Positions 20,269 to 29,712 of a stretch of DNA of 64,000 bases are shown piece by piece; position 1 is the stretch's first letter, and the number at the start of each line of letters is the position of its first letter. Position numbers and translations under genes: made by a program. The notes beneath the pieces were generated by a model. It made no database searches, had not been told where the DNA came from, and was given only the letters and a program-made list of their open reading frames with translations. The DNA is from an uncultured Anaerolineae bacterium (GTDB taxonomy: Bacteria > Chloroflexota > Anaerolineae > Aggregatilineales > Phototrophicaceae). The stretch lies in NCBI GenBank assembly GCA_937995825.1, contig CALKJO010000002.1:310001-374000 (forward strand), written 5' to 3'.

Positions 20269-20748
20269 ATGCCGTATCTGATTGATGGACACAACTTGAT
20301 CGGGCAGCTTCCCGACATTTCGCTCTCCGACCCGAATGATGAAGCCAAGCTGGTGATCAAGCTGGTCGGGTTTGCGGCGCGCAAGCAGGTGAAGTGCGTG
20401 GTGGTGTTTGACAGGGGGATCACGGCGGGCAGATCGCGCATGTCGAATTCGGCGGTCGAGGTGGTGTTTGCGCCGAGGAGCAGCAGCGCCGACGCGATCA
20501 TGATCGCCCGCATTGAGGCGACGACCGATCCGAGCTATTGGATCGTCGTCTCCAATGACCATGCCGTCCTGAAACGCGCGCATCAGCGGCAGATGAAAGC
20601 GATCAAGAGCAGCGTCTTTGCCCGCGAGCTGCGCCCAGTACAGGTGATCGACAAGGACGCCGATCCAGGCGCGGCGGAGCATGTCCGTGTTTCACCGGCG
20701 GAAGTCGAGATGTGGATTCAGATTTTCAAGGAGCGCCGCAGCGGTTGA
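20269..20748 (+). CDS. NYN (YacP-like) domain protein, putative RNase
   Basis: MPYLIDGHNLIGQLP, VVVFDRG, SADAIMIARIE, WIVVSNDHAV. Confidence 0.75.
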   Translation: MPYLIDGHNLIGQLPDISLSDPNDEAKLVIKLVGFAARKQVKCVVVFDRGITAGRSRMSNSAVEVVFAPRSSSADAIMIARIEATTDPSYWIVVSNDHAVLKRAHQRQMKAIKSSVFARELRPVQVIDKDADPGAAEHVRVSPAEVEMWIQIFKERRSG

Positions 20749-20754
20749 AGCGGC

Positions 20755-21522
<768 letters not shown>

Positions 21523-21609
21523 AAGCCTTTCATCCTTTTCCCATTCGACCTTCAGCACAGCGCGCTATTCGTTATAATGGTAACCGATTGATCCATTTAG
21601 GGAAACACG

Positions 21610-21978
21610 ATGGCGCAAACGCACGAACTCCGAGTCAAAGTCCATGGCGAAGAACATGTGATCCAGGCTGCAGACGGCGCGAATCTGCGAAAAACGCTGC
21701 TGAGCGCCGGCTTGACCCCCTACACGGCGATCACGCGGGGCGTCAACTGCGGCGGGCGCGGCATCTGCGCCACCTGCGGCGTGCATTTTGAGGCGGGCGA
21801 ACCCGCGCCCGTCCACTGGCATGATAAGCTGGCGGCGCGCTTCGGCTATCCGCGCCTGTCCTGCCAGATCGCCATCCACAATGCCATGACGATTGCGATC
21901 ATTGCGGATAAAGTCATCTGGGGAGCGCGCGATCCCGCCCGCCGCTTTGGAATATCCCCCCGCTGCCAGATCGACTGA
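21610..21978 (+). CDS. [2Fe-2S] ferredoxin
   Basis: GVNCGGRGICATCGV...RLSCQIAI cysteine pattern; TATAAT -10-like element upstream. Confidence 0.88.
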   Translation: MAQTHELRVKVHGEEHVIQAADGANLRKTLLSAGLTPYTAITRGVNCGGRGICATCGVHFEAGEPAPVHWHDKLAARFGYPRLSCQIAIHNAMTIAIIADKVIWGARDPARRFGISPRCQID

Positions 21979-21981
21979 CCG

Positions 21982-22677
21982 ATGGGACGGCTCGCGGACG
22001 ATGCAGCGCGCTTAGGCGTGACCCTGAACGCCGATCAGGAGGCGCAGTTTGAACAGCTGGCGGCGGAGCTGGTGTGCTGGAATGCTCACACCAACCTGAC
22101 CGCCATCACCGACCCCGAAGGCGTGCGTGTCCGCCATTTTCTCGACTCGCTGACCGTGCCGGTGCGCCCCGATGATCGGGTGATCGATGTCGGGACGGGC
22201 GCGGGCTTTCCGGGGCTGCCGCTGGCGCTGGCGCATCCGTCACTGCGCGTGACGCTGCTGGAGGCGACCGGCAAGAAGATCGCCTTTCTGGAGCATATGA
22301 TCGAGCTGTTGGGACTGACCAATGCGGTGACGCTGCACGCGCGCGCTGAGGACGCCGGTCAGCACCCCGCCCATCGCGCCGCTTACGATCTGGCGGTGGC
22401 GCGGGCGGTGGCGCGGCTGCCGGTGCTGCTGGAATACCTGCTGCCGCTGGTGCGAGTCGGCGGGCGCTGCATCGCCATGAAGGGCATCACCGCCCATGAG
22501 GAAGCCGAGTCCGCCAGGCGCGCGCTGCGGACGCTCGGCGGGAGGCTGATCGGGATTGAGACGGTCATGCTGCCGGGAGTTGCGGAGCCGCATCATCTGG
22601 TGATGGTTGAGAAAACCGCCTCGACTCCGCCGCTCTATCCGCGCAAACCCGGCACGCCGAGCAAAAAGCCGCTTTGA
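21982..22677 (+). CDS. rsmG: 16S rRNA (guanine527-N7)-methyltransferase RsmG
   Basis: WNAHTNLTAITDPEGVRVRHFLDSL, VIDVGTGAGFPGLPLAL, LLEATGKKIAFLEHM. Confidence 0.92.
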   Translation: MGRLADDAARLGVTLNADQEAQFEQLAAELVCWNAHTNLTAITDPEGVRVRHFLDSLTVPVRPDDRVIDVGTGAGFPGLPLALAHPSLRVTLLEATGKKIAFLEHMIELLGLTNAVTLHARAEDAGQHPAHRAAYDLAVARAVARLPVLLEYLLPLVRVGGRCIAMKGITAHEEAESARRALRTLGGRLIGIETVMLPGVAEPHHLVMVEKTASTPPLYPRKPGTPSKKPL

Positions 22678-22678
22678 C

Positions 22679-23653
22679 TTACAGCTCGCGCCCGCCCATC
22701 AGCCCGCCAGGACGGACGATCAGCGCGATCAGCATCAGCAGGCTGATCAGCAGCGAAGTCGCCCCGGAGACCGAGATCGCCCCGCCCACATTGATCGCGG
22801 CTTCCGCCGCGCGCAGCAGCTCCGACAGGAGCGTGATCGTGAACACGCCGATCACCGCGCCGCTGACGCTGCGCGCGCCGCCGATCACCAGCATCGCCAG
22901 GATCAGAAAGGTCGTACTCAGGTAGAAGGCGCTCGCGCCGAAGCTGCCGATGAAATGCGCATACAGACCGCCCGCCGCGCCGGTGAAGAATGCGCTGATC
23001 ACCCAGGCGATCCAGCGCATCCGCACGATGTCCACGCCGATGCTCTCCGCCGCCCGCGCATCCTCGCGGCTGGCGCGCAGCATCAGCCCCCAGCGCGACT
23101 CCTTGAACGCCAGCGCCGCGATCACCGCCGCCGCCGCCCATCCCAACGCCGCCCATGAATTCGTCAGCCGTTCGATGCCAAAGACTGTGCGCGGCCCGTT
23201 GGTGACCTGATTCCAGTTGAGCAGCACGACATTGACGATCACCAGCAGCGCAAACGTCGCGATCACCGCCGCGCCGCCCGACAGCCGCATCAGCGGCAGC
23301 CCGACCATTGCAGCGCACAGCGCCGCGATCAGCCCCGCCGCGATCAGCGCCGGCAAATAGGGCAGCGCCAGATCGATCAGCGGCGCGTATAAATTCGGCA
23401 GCGCAACCCGCTTGCCGCGCTCGGTCAGGGTGAACAGGATCGACGCATACGCGCCGATGCCCATGAAGGCGATCTGCCCGAAGGACACCACGCCGCTGCC
23501 GCCCATGAAAATATGCAGCGCGACGGCTAAGACGACGTGGATCAACATCAGCGTGATGACGCGCTCGACAATCGCACCGCCGCCGAGCAGAGTCACGCCC
23601 TGCGCGGCGATCAGCAGCCCGATCAGGATCGCCCCAGTGCGCCAGCGCCGCAT
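22679..23653 (-). CDS. branched-chain amino-acid-type ABC permease (LivM-like)
   Basis: GGSGVVSFGQIAFMGIGAYAS, LMLRASREDARAAESIGVD, SFYLSTTFLILAMLVIGGARSVSGAVIG-type region. Confidence 0.85.
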   Translation of the reverse strand: MRRWRTGAILIGLLIAAQGVTLLGGGAIVERVITLMLIHVVLAVALHIFMGGSGVVSFGQIAFMGIGAYASILFTLTERGKRVALPNLYAPLIDLALPYLPALIAAGLIAALCAAMVGLPLMRLSGGAAVIATFALLVIVNVVLLNWNQVTNGPRTVFGIERLTNSWAALGWAAAAVIAALAFKESRWGLMLRASREDARAAESIGVDIVRMRWIAWVISAFFTGAAGGLYAHFIGSFGASAFYLSTTFLILAMLVIGGARSVSGAVIGVFTITLLSELLRAAEAAINVGGAISVSGATSLLISLLMLIALIVRPGGLMGGREL

Positions 23654-23654
23654 G

Positions 23655-24680
23655 TCAGCTCAGCCTGAGCCGCGATCTGAGGAAGGTGTGCATCGCCACC
23701 GACAGCACGATCACGAAGCCGTAGATGACTTGAGTCGTGAAGCCGCTCCAGCCAATCGCCACGACCGCCGGCTGAATGGAGGCGATGATGAAGCAGCCGA
23801 TGAACGTCCCGAAGACCGTCCCCGTGCCGCCGAAAACCGATGTCCCGCCGAGAAAGACCGCCGCCAGCCCGATCAGCAGGTAGCCTTCCCCGAGATTGGT
23901 GAAGAAATTGGAGATGTCGAGCGCGGTCAGCAGTCCGGCAAACCCCGCCGCCAGCCCCACCAGCCCGAACAGCAGCACGCGCGTCCTGCCGACGTTGATG
24001 CCCATCAGCCGGGCGCTGTTTTCGTTATCGCCGATCAGGTAGACGTGCGCGCCGAAGCGGTGGCGGTTGAGCAGCAGCCAGACCAGCACCGCAGCCGCGA
24101 TCATCCAGATCATCTGCATCGGCACAAAGCCGAACAGCCGCCCGACCAGCAGCTCACGCAGCGGATCGCCGCGCAGATCATTCAGGGCGAAGCTGCGCCC
24201 GTTGGTGATGACCTGCACCATGCCGCGCCAGAAAAACTGCGTCCCGATGGTGGCGATCAGCGCGGGCAGCCCGATCCCGACGACGATCACGCCGTTGAGC
24301 AGCCCAACCAGAAACCCGACCAGCAGACACGCCGCAAATGCGATGATGATGCTGCCCGTCGCCTGATTGATCAGCACGAACGCGGTCACGCTGATCGCCA
24401 TGATCGACGGAAACGACAGATCGATGTCGCGCGCAATCACCAGCATCGTCAGCGGCAGGGCGACGATCCCGAAAAATGGGACGCTCTGCATGAAAGCGCG
24501 GTAGATATTTTCGCTGGCAAAGACCGTCGGCGCGAAGCTTAGGTAAAACAGCCAGAGCAGCACCATCACGCCGACGATCCCAAGCTGCAAGCCGTTGCGC
24601 CGGATGAAGCGGCGCGCCGCGCTCGTCGGACGGGACGCGCTCGGTGGGGGTGGGGTGGAGATGCGGGGTGTATCGACCAT
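23655..24680 (-). CDS. sugar ABC transporter permease (RbsC-like)
   Basis: LTMLVIARDIDLSFPSIMAISV, GIGLPALIATIGTQFFWRGMVQVITNG, LGGTSVFGGTGTVFGTFIGC. Confidence 0.88.
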   Translation of the reverse strand: MVDTPRISTPPPPSASRPTSAARRFIRRNGLQLGIVGVMVLLWLFYLSFAPTVFASENIYRAFMQSVPFFGIVALPLTMLVIARDIDLSFPSIMAISVTAFVLINQATGSIIIAFAACLLVGFLVGLLNGVIVVGIGLPALIATIGTQFFWRGMVQVITNGRSFALNDLRGDPLRELLVGRLFGFVPMQMIWMIAAAVLVWLLLNRHRFGAHVYLIGDNENSARLMGINVGRTRVLLFGLVGLAAGFAGLLTALDISNFFTNLGEGYLLIGLAAVFLGGTSVFGGTGTVFGTFIGCFIIASIQPAVVAIGWSGFTTQVIYGFVIVLSVAMHTFLRSRLRLS

Positions 24681-24693
24681 CGCGCTCGCCCTC

Positions 24694-25452
24694 TTAATCC
24701 AGTGTGCCGGTCTCAGCGACGTGCTGCATCTTCTCCAGCAGTTCGTTGAGGCTCAGCGAATCTTTGCGAAATTCGCCGGCGACCGTCCCGCGATCCAGCA
24801 GCACGATCCGATCCGCCACGTCGTAGACATGAAAGACATTGTGATCGATGAAAATCGCCGACTTACCCGCCCGCTTGATGTCGCGGACGAAATGGAGCAG
24901 TTTGCGCGTCTCGCTGAGCGCCAAGCCCATCGTCGGCTCGTCGAGGATGATCACCTCGGCGTCGAAATACAGCGCGCGGACAATCGCGACGCCCTGCTTT
25001 TCCCCGCCGGAAAACCCTTTGATGATCGAGTCCGGCGTGACCGCCGCTGACGTGAAGCCGAGTTCGCTGCGCATCAGCCGGTCGGTCTCGGCGCGCATCT
25101 TCTTGATGTCCAGAAAGCCGAGGCGCGTGGTCAGTTCGCGCCCCATGAAGATATTGCGCCACAAATTCTGCTGATCCGCCAGCGCCCGCTCCTGATAAAC
25201 CGTCTCAACGCCAAGCTGGCGCGCCTTCGGCACGGTCAGATGATCGACCGGCTGCCCGTTGAACAGGATCGTCCCGCTGTCCGGCTGATGATAACCAGTG
25301 ATGATCTTGATCAGCGTCGATTTACCCGCGCCGTTGTCGCCCAGCAAGCCGACGACCTCATTCATGCCAACCTTGAAGTTGACATCGCGCAGCGACTGCA
25401 CTTCGCTGAACGACTTGCTCACGTTCCGCAGTTCTAAGCGGTACGACTCCAT
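24694..25452 (-). CDS. sugar ABC transporter ATP-binding protein (single ABC domain)
   Basis: LLGDNGAGKSTLIKIITG, FSGGEKQGVAIVRALYFDAEVIILDEPTMGL. Confidence 0.93.
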   Translation of the reverse strand: MESYRLELRNVSKSFSEVQSLRDVNFKVGMNEVVGLLGDNGAGKSTLIKIITGYHQPDSGTILFNGQPVDHLTVPKARQLGVETVYQERALADQQNLWRNIFMGRELTTRLGFLDIKKMRAETDRLMRSELGFTSAAVTPDSIIKGFSGGEKQGVAIVRALYFDAEVIILDEPTMGLALSETRKLLHFVRDIKRAGKSAIFIDHNVFHVYDVADRIVLLDRGTVAGEFRKDSLSLNELLEKMQHVAETGTLD

Positions 25453-25469
25453 GCGGTCTCATCCTGTCA

Positions 25470-25502
25470 GAGGCGGCGCGGACAAGCTGGCTGCGCCGCC
25501 TC
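25470..25502 (-). terminator. intercistronic stem-loop between SBP and ATPase genes
   Basis: Perfect 10-bp arms GAGGCGGCGC...GCGCCGCCTC, no T-run. Confidence 0.7.
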
Positions 25503-25515
25503 ACTGCACCGTAAT

Positions 25516-26532
25516 TCAGCGGATGCCCTGCTCGACCAGCGGGGCGAGGATGGCGATATTGTCCGCGCTGGCGAAGCCCGCGCCCGTGTCAATCGTCAAG
25601 CCGGAGAAGCTGAAGCGCTTCGCCAGGCAGAGCTGAAGCACGGGCAGGTAGCCCTGGAGATACTGCTGCTGATCGATCACCAGATCAGTCCAGCCGCCTT
25701 CGATGGCGCGGACGGTCGCTGGCGACAGGTCGAAACCCGCCATGAAGATGTCATCGGGTCCCTTGCCAGCGGCTTCGAGGAAGCTCTGCTGTGAGGCGGT
25801 CAGGTTGCCGTGATCGGTGATGATCAGCTTGACGTCCGGATTGGCAGAGACATAGCCGGTGAAAGTCGGGATGCCGGCGGAGGCATCGGCGTTGGTCGCC
25901 GAGTCGATCTCCAGATAATCGACGGTCATGCCCGCCGCTTCCAAGCCTTCGATAATGCCGCGCGTCCGCTCACCGCGCCCTGGCTGCGACAGCAAGCCCC
26001 AGACCATCGCTCGGTCGCCTTCGCCCAGCCCAAATCGGCGCACCGCCTCCTCAGCCAGCGAATAGCCCGCCGTATACTGGAACGCGCCGACATAGCCGAA
26101 GCCGTTGGCGCCATACTGCGCCTGCAGCTCGCTGAGCGGGACGTTCATCGCAGTCACCAGAATCCCGCGCGCTTCGGCTTCTTCAACCGCCGCGCGGTAG
26201 GCTTCATCGCCGGGATGTCCCATGATGGCGATGCCGTCCGGGTTGGTGGCGATGGCTTCGTTCAACTGCGTCACCATCTTCTGCGGATCCCAATCCGACC
26301 AAAAATACTGAATGTTCGCGCCGAGTTCTTCGGCTGCGCGCACTGCGCCGTTATAGACGACGGTCTCGAACGGACCGCCGGGCGATCCACCGGGGAAGAA
26401 GACAATATCGACGCCCGCACAGGTGCGGTTGTCTTCCTGCGCCACCACAACCGAACGATTGACCAGCAGCAGGCTGGCGGTCAGCGCCAGCAGCGCAGTC
26501 ACCAACAGCGAGAAACGAACTAACTTCAACAT
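25516..26532 (-). CDS. ribose-type sugar ABC substrate-binding protein
   Basis: Signal peptide MLKLVRFSLLVTALLALTASLLL; periplasmic binding protein-like features (GIAIMGHPGDEAYRAAVEEAEARGI, VKLIITDHGNLT). Confidence 0.88.
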   Translation of the reverse strand: MLKLVRFSLLVTALLALTASLLLVNRSVVVAQEDNRTCAGVDIVFFPGGSPGGPFETVVYNGAVRAAEELGANIQYFWSDWDPQKMVTQLNEAIATNPDGIAIMGHPGDEAYRAAVEEAEARGILVTAMNVPLSELQAQYGANGFGYVGAFQYTAGYSLAEEAVRRFGLGEGDRAMVWGLLSQPGRGERTRGIIEGLEAAGMTVDYLEIDSATNADASAGIPTFTGYVSANPDVKLIITDHGNLTASQQSFLEAAGKGPDDIFMAGFDLSPATVRAIEGGWTDLVIDQQQYLQGYLPVLQLCLAKRFSFSGLTIDTGAGFASADNIAILAPLVEQGIR

Positions 26533-26718
26533 GGAAACCTCTCCTGTATGAAAGGATTTTTCTTCAAGAAAAGGCGGTGACACCTTTTCACAACGATCCC
26601 AGTGGCGATTATAGCGCGAAACAATTAATCTGACGAAAATATGCGTCCGCCCGGTTGGGCGGATCGATGATTTGATGGTCAAATAGAGCGGTCTAGATCT
26701 TCACGGAGAGTAAACCCC

Positions 26719-27732
26719 ATGAACTACCGCTATCTCGGGCGCACCGGCTTGAAAGTCAGTGAACTGTGTCTCGGCGCGATGACCTTCGGGCGCGAGGCGG
26801 ATGAAGGCACCAGCCATGCCATGCTCGACGCTTTCGCAGCGGCGGGCGGCAACTTCATCGACACCGCCAATGTCTACACACGCGGCGTCAGCGAGACGAT
26901 TTTGGGCAACTGGCTGGCGAAGCAGCGGCGCGAGGACTGGATCATCGCCACCAAAGTCCGCTTCACGATGGGCGACGGGGTGAACGAAGTCGGCTTGAGC
27001 CGCAAGCACATCCTCTACGCCGCCGATCAGAGCCTCAAACGCCTGCAGACCGACTACATCGACCTGTATCAGGTTCACTGCTGGGACCCCGGCACGCCGC
27101 TTGAAGAGACGCTCTCGACGCTCGATACGCTGGTCAAGGCGGGGAAGGTGCGCTATATCGGCGTGAGCAACTATAAGGCATATCAAATTCAAAAAGCGAT
27201 GGATATGAGCCGCGCCAGCGGCTGGGAGGCGTTTGTGTGCCTTCAGCCGCTTTACAACCTGCTGGATCGCTCGCTGGAATGGGAGATCGTCGAGCTGTGC
27301 CAAACCGAGGGCTTGGGCATCATCCCGTGGAGTCCGCTGCGCGGCGGCTGGCTGACCGGTCGCTATCGGCGCGGGATGGCGCTGCCTGAGGACGACTCGC
27401 GCGTCGCCAGAGCGACTCGGCAGGGCTGGGGTGAGATGTGGGGGGTCTATAACAACGAGCGCACCTGGAGCGTGATCGATGTGCTGGTGGCGACCGCTGA
27501 CGCGCTGGGCAAGACGCCGGCGCAGGTGGCGCTCAACTGGGTCAAGGATCGCCCCGGCGTGACCGCGCCGATCATCGGCGCGCGCACACCCGAACAGCTC
27601 GCCGACAACCTCGGCTCGGTCGGCTGGACGCTGGACACCGAACACCGCGCCAAGCTCGATGCCGTCAGCGATCTGCCGGGTCCGTATCCATATGATTTCA
27701 TCCTGAGCGCGACCGGCAGCCGCCTGCGCTGA
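26719..27732 (+). CDS. aldo/keto reductase
   Basis: [60 protein letters not shown]. Confidence 0.92.
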   Translation: MNYRYLGRTGLKVSELCLGAMTFGREADEGTSHAMLDAFAAAGGNFIDTANVYTRGVSETILGNWLAKQRREDWIIATKVRFTMGDGVNEVGLSRKHILYAADQSLKRLQTDYIDLYQVHCWDPGTPLEETLSTLDTLVKAGKVRYIGVSNYKAYQIQKAMDMSRASGWEAFVCLQPLYNLLDRSLEWEIVELCQTEGLGIIPWSPLRGGWLTGRYRRGMALPEDDSRVARATRQGWGEMWGVYNNERTWSVIDVLVATADALGKTPAQVALNWVKDRPGVTAPIIGARTPEQLADNLGSVGWTLDTEHRAKLDAVSDLPGPYPYDFILSATGSRLR

Positions 27733-27735
27733 GAG

Positions 27736-28584
27736 TCAGCCGGCGACGGGGATCAGGGCGAGATCGGCATCGGTGTCGATGAACACCGCCGCCACCCAGC
27801 CGACTTCACCCGCATCGGTGCGGATCAGCAGCCAGCGGTCATCGGCAGTCCTGCCTTCGATAATGACAGGGGTCAGCGCGGGCAGATTCATGATGACACG
27901 GGCGGAGTCGCTAAGGGATTGACGCAGGCGCAGCCCGCCCGCGCCTGCCGCCACCTGCCCTGAGGGCGGCACAATCGTCACGGTGGGCAGAGCGGCTAGA
28001 TCGAGCGTGAAGGCGAGCGCGTCCGCCTCGACCCAGCCGGATTCGCCCGCCGCTGTCTCACCCTGAAACCACGCGCCCTCCTCCAGCCGCCCCGTCAGCA
28101 GAAGGAGAGTCAGCGGGTCGAGCGATGCGACGACTTCGCCAGCGCGGTTGGGCGCAGCGCGCAGTTCGGCGTCGCGGGTGAGGAGGGCGGCATTGTCGAT
28201 CTGCGCCGCTGCTCCGGTCACCGGCAGCGCTGCGTGATCGCGATCCAGCCTCACCGCGCGCGCCATCACCCAGCCGCCTGCGCCGTCATCGCTGCGCCCG
28301 ATGGGGGTGAGGGGCGCGAGATCGCAGGCAGTGCGGATGATCGCCGCCATGCGCGACGGCTCCGCGCGGACGTAGAGCGCGCCATCCGTGCCAGCCAGCG
28401 CGTCGCGGATGAGCGCCGAGGGAGCCAAGGTGGGCGTCAGCGTGGGGGTGGTGGGCGGCGCGAGCGTCGGCACGGCGGTGACCACCAGGGGCGGGCGCGT
28501 CGGCATTGAGGTGGCAATCGCTGCAGGCGCGTCGGTCGCGCACGCCGTCAGTGCCAGCAGCAGCAGCCAAGGACGCGAGTTCAT
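27736..28584 (-). CDS. SH3-like domain lipoprotein
   Basis: Lipobox LLALTAC; repeated SH3b-like segments (WFQGETAAGESGWVEAD; WLLIRTDAGEVGWVAAVFI). Confidence 0.65.
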   Translation of the reverse strand: MNSRPWLLLLALTACATDAPAAIATSMPTRPPLVVTAVPTLAPPTTPTLTPTLAPSALIRDALAGTDGALYVRAEPSRMAAIIRTACDLAPLTPIGRSDDGAGGWVMARAVRLDRDHAALPVTGAAAQIDNAALLTRDAELRAAPNRAGEVVASLDPLTLLLLTGRLEEGAWFQGETAAGESGWVEADALAFTLDLAALPTVTIVPPSGQVAAGAGGLRLRQSLSDSARVIMNLPALTPVIIEGRTADDRWLLIRTDAGEVGWVAAVFIDTDADLALIPVAG

Positions 28585-28626
28585 CGCCGGGGTTCAAGGC
28601 AGGCGTCCGTCCAGATCAAGGGCGGA

Positions 28627-29121
28627 TCAGCCCTCGAGATGGGCGCGCAGCATCCACGCCATCTTTTCGTGCTTCTCCATGAGGGCAGTCAGGAAATCGC
28701 TCGTCCCCATGTCGTTGTACTGCTCGGCGGTCGCGTCCACATCGGCGCGAAGCTGGCGGATGACGGCTTCATGATCGCTGAGCAGATTGCGCACCATCTC
28801 TTCAGCGGTCGGCACGACGCCGGGTTCTTCCCTGAGCGCGCTGTGCTGCTGGACTTCGCTCAGCGTGCCGATGGCGATGCCGCCGACCTGCCGGACGCGC
28901 TCCGCCATCTCATCCATCGCCTCTTCAAGCTGATCGTACTGCTCCTCGAAGAACTCGTGCAGCTCCGCAAAGTGCATCCCGGTGACGTTCCAGTGATAGT
29001 TGCGGGTCTTGAAGTAGAGCGTCACGAGGTCTGCCAGCCGATGGTTGAGCAAATCCGCCACCGCCTTCTGCGCCTCGCCCAAGCCGATGTTCGGATCGAT
29101 AAACTTTACCTTATGGGTCAT
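28627..29121 (-). CDS. dps: Dps-family DNA-protection/ferritin-like protein
   Basis: LYFKTRNYHWNVTGMHFAELHEFFEEQYDQLEEAMDEMAERVRQVGG. Confidence 0.92.
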   Translation of the reverse strand: MTHKVKFIDPNIGLGEAQKAVADLLNHRLADLVTLYFKTRNYHWNVTGMHFAELHEFFEEQYDQLEEAMDEMAERVRQVGGIAIGTLSEVQQHSALREEPGVVPTAEEMVRNLLSDHEAVIRQLRADVDATAEQYNDMGTSDFLTALMEKHEKMAWMLRAHLEG

Positions 29122-29171
29122 GACTCACTTCCTCTCAGTTCGATTGTTTTGATTGTCGACCATCAACATGA

Positions 29172-29201
29172 GACGAGCATGAGCGTCAGCTCATGCTCGT
29201 C
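29172..29201. repeat. 13-bp perfect inverted repeat with 4-nt loop upstream of dps / at end of PIN gene
   Basis: GACGAGCATGAGC-gtca-GCTCATGCTCGTC. Confidence 0.85.
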
Positions 29202-29544
29202 GTATGAATACTCTGGCAAAATCCAGCGCATTGACAATACGAATGGTGTTGATTGGATCAAGCGCCGGGAGATCGCCATCTTCAGAGACGATATAGTCCG
29301 CCTTGCCTGTCTCAGCGCAGGCGAGAAAAATGTCATCCTTTGGGTCACGCGAGATCGCCTTTACCTGCTCTACCGCGACCTTCTCCCCCTTCGACAGTCG
29401 TTCCATCATTTGCTGAACTATTTTGTCGGTCAGCCCAGATTTCCGGCGAATCTTAGGACGATTGAGAACATCCTCAATTCTGGGCTTTGCGCTCACGTCT
29501 GACCTCATCAAGCGCCTCGTCCAGCGTTTGTTCGATCTCCTCAT
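29191..29544 (-). pseudogene. N-terminally truncated PIN-domain toxin (COG1569-like)
   Basis: C-terminal PIN features (VLNRPKIRRKSGLTDKIVQQMMERL, SRDPKDDIFLACAETGKADYIVSEDGDL) but no N-terminal V(L)DTN strand. Confidence 0.6.
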
Positions 29545-29671
29545 CGGTCATGACCGACGCCTTCGCATGAACCGACTCCAGCAGGGTATCAAGCTCCCGG
29601 AGTGCCAGCGGATCAACCGACCAGACGGTTGTCAGGCGGCGCTGCTGAATATATCGGCTCAATCGAGCCAA
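29474..29671 (-). CDS. putative antitoxin-like small protein upstream of PIN remnant
   Basis: 65-aa ORF MARLSRYIQQRR...ASVMTDEEIEQTLDEALDEVRRERKAQN overlapping the PIN ORF. Confidence 0.45.
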   Translation of the reverse strand: MARLSRYIQQRRLTTVWSVDPLALRELDTLLESVHAKASVMTDEEIEQTLDEALDEVRRERKAQN

Positions 29672-29712
29672 GTCTTCTCGCGGAAGCTGGTCGATTTGCT
29701 CTCCGTCCCCAC

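Noticed and set aside
23412-24542. 376-aa plus-strand ORF antisense to the RbsC-like permease
   Set aside because: Typical hydrophilic mirror of a hydrophobic permease in high-GC DNA.
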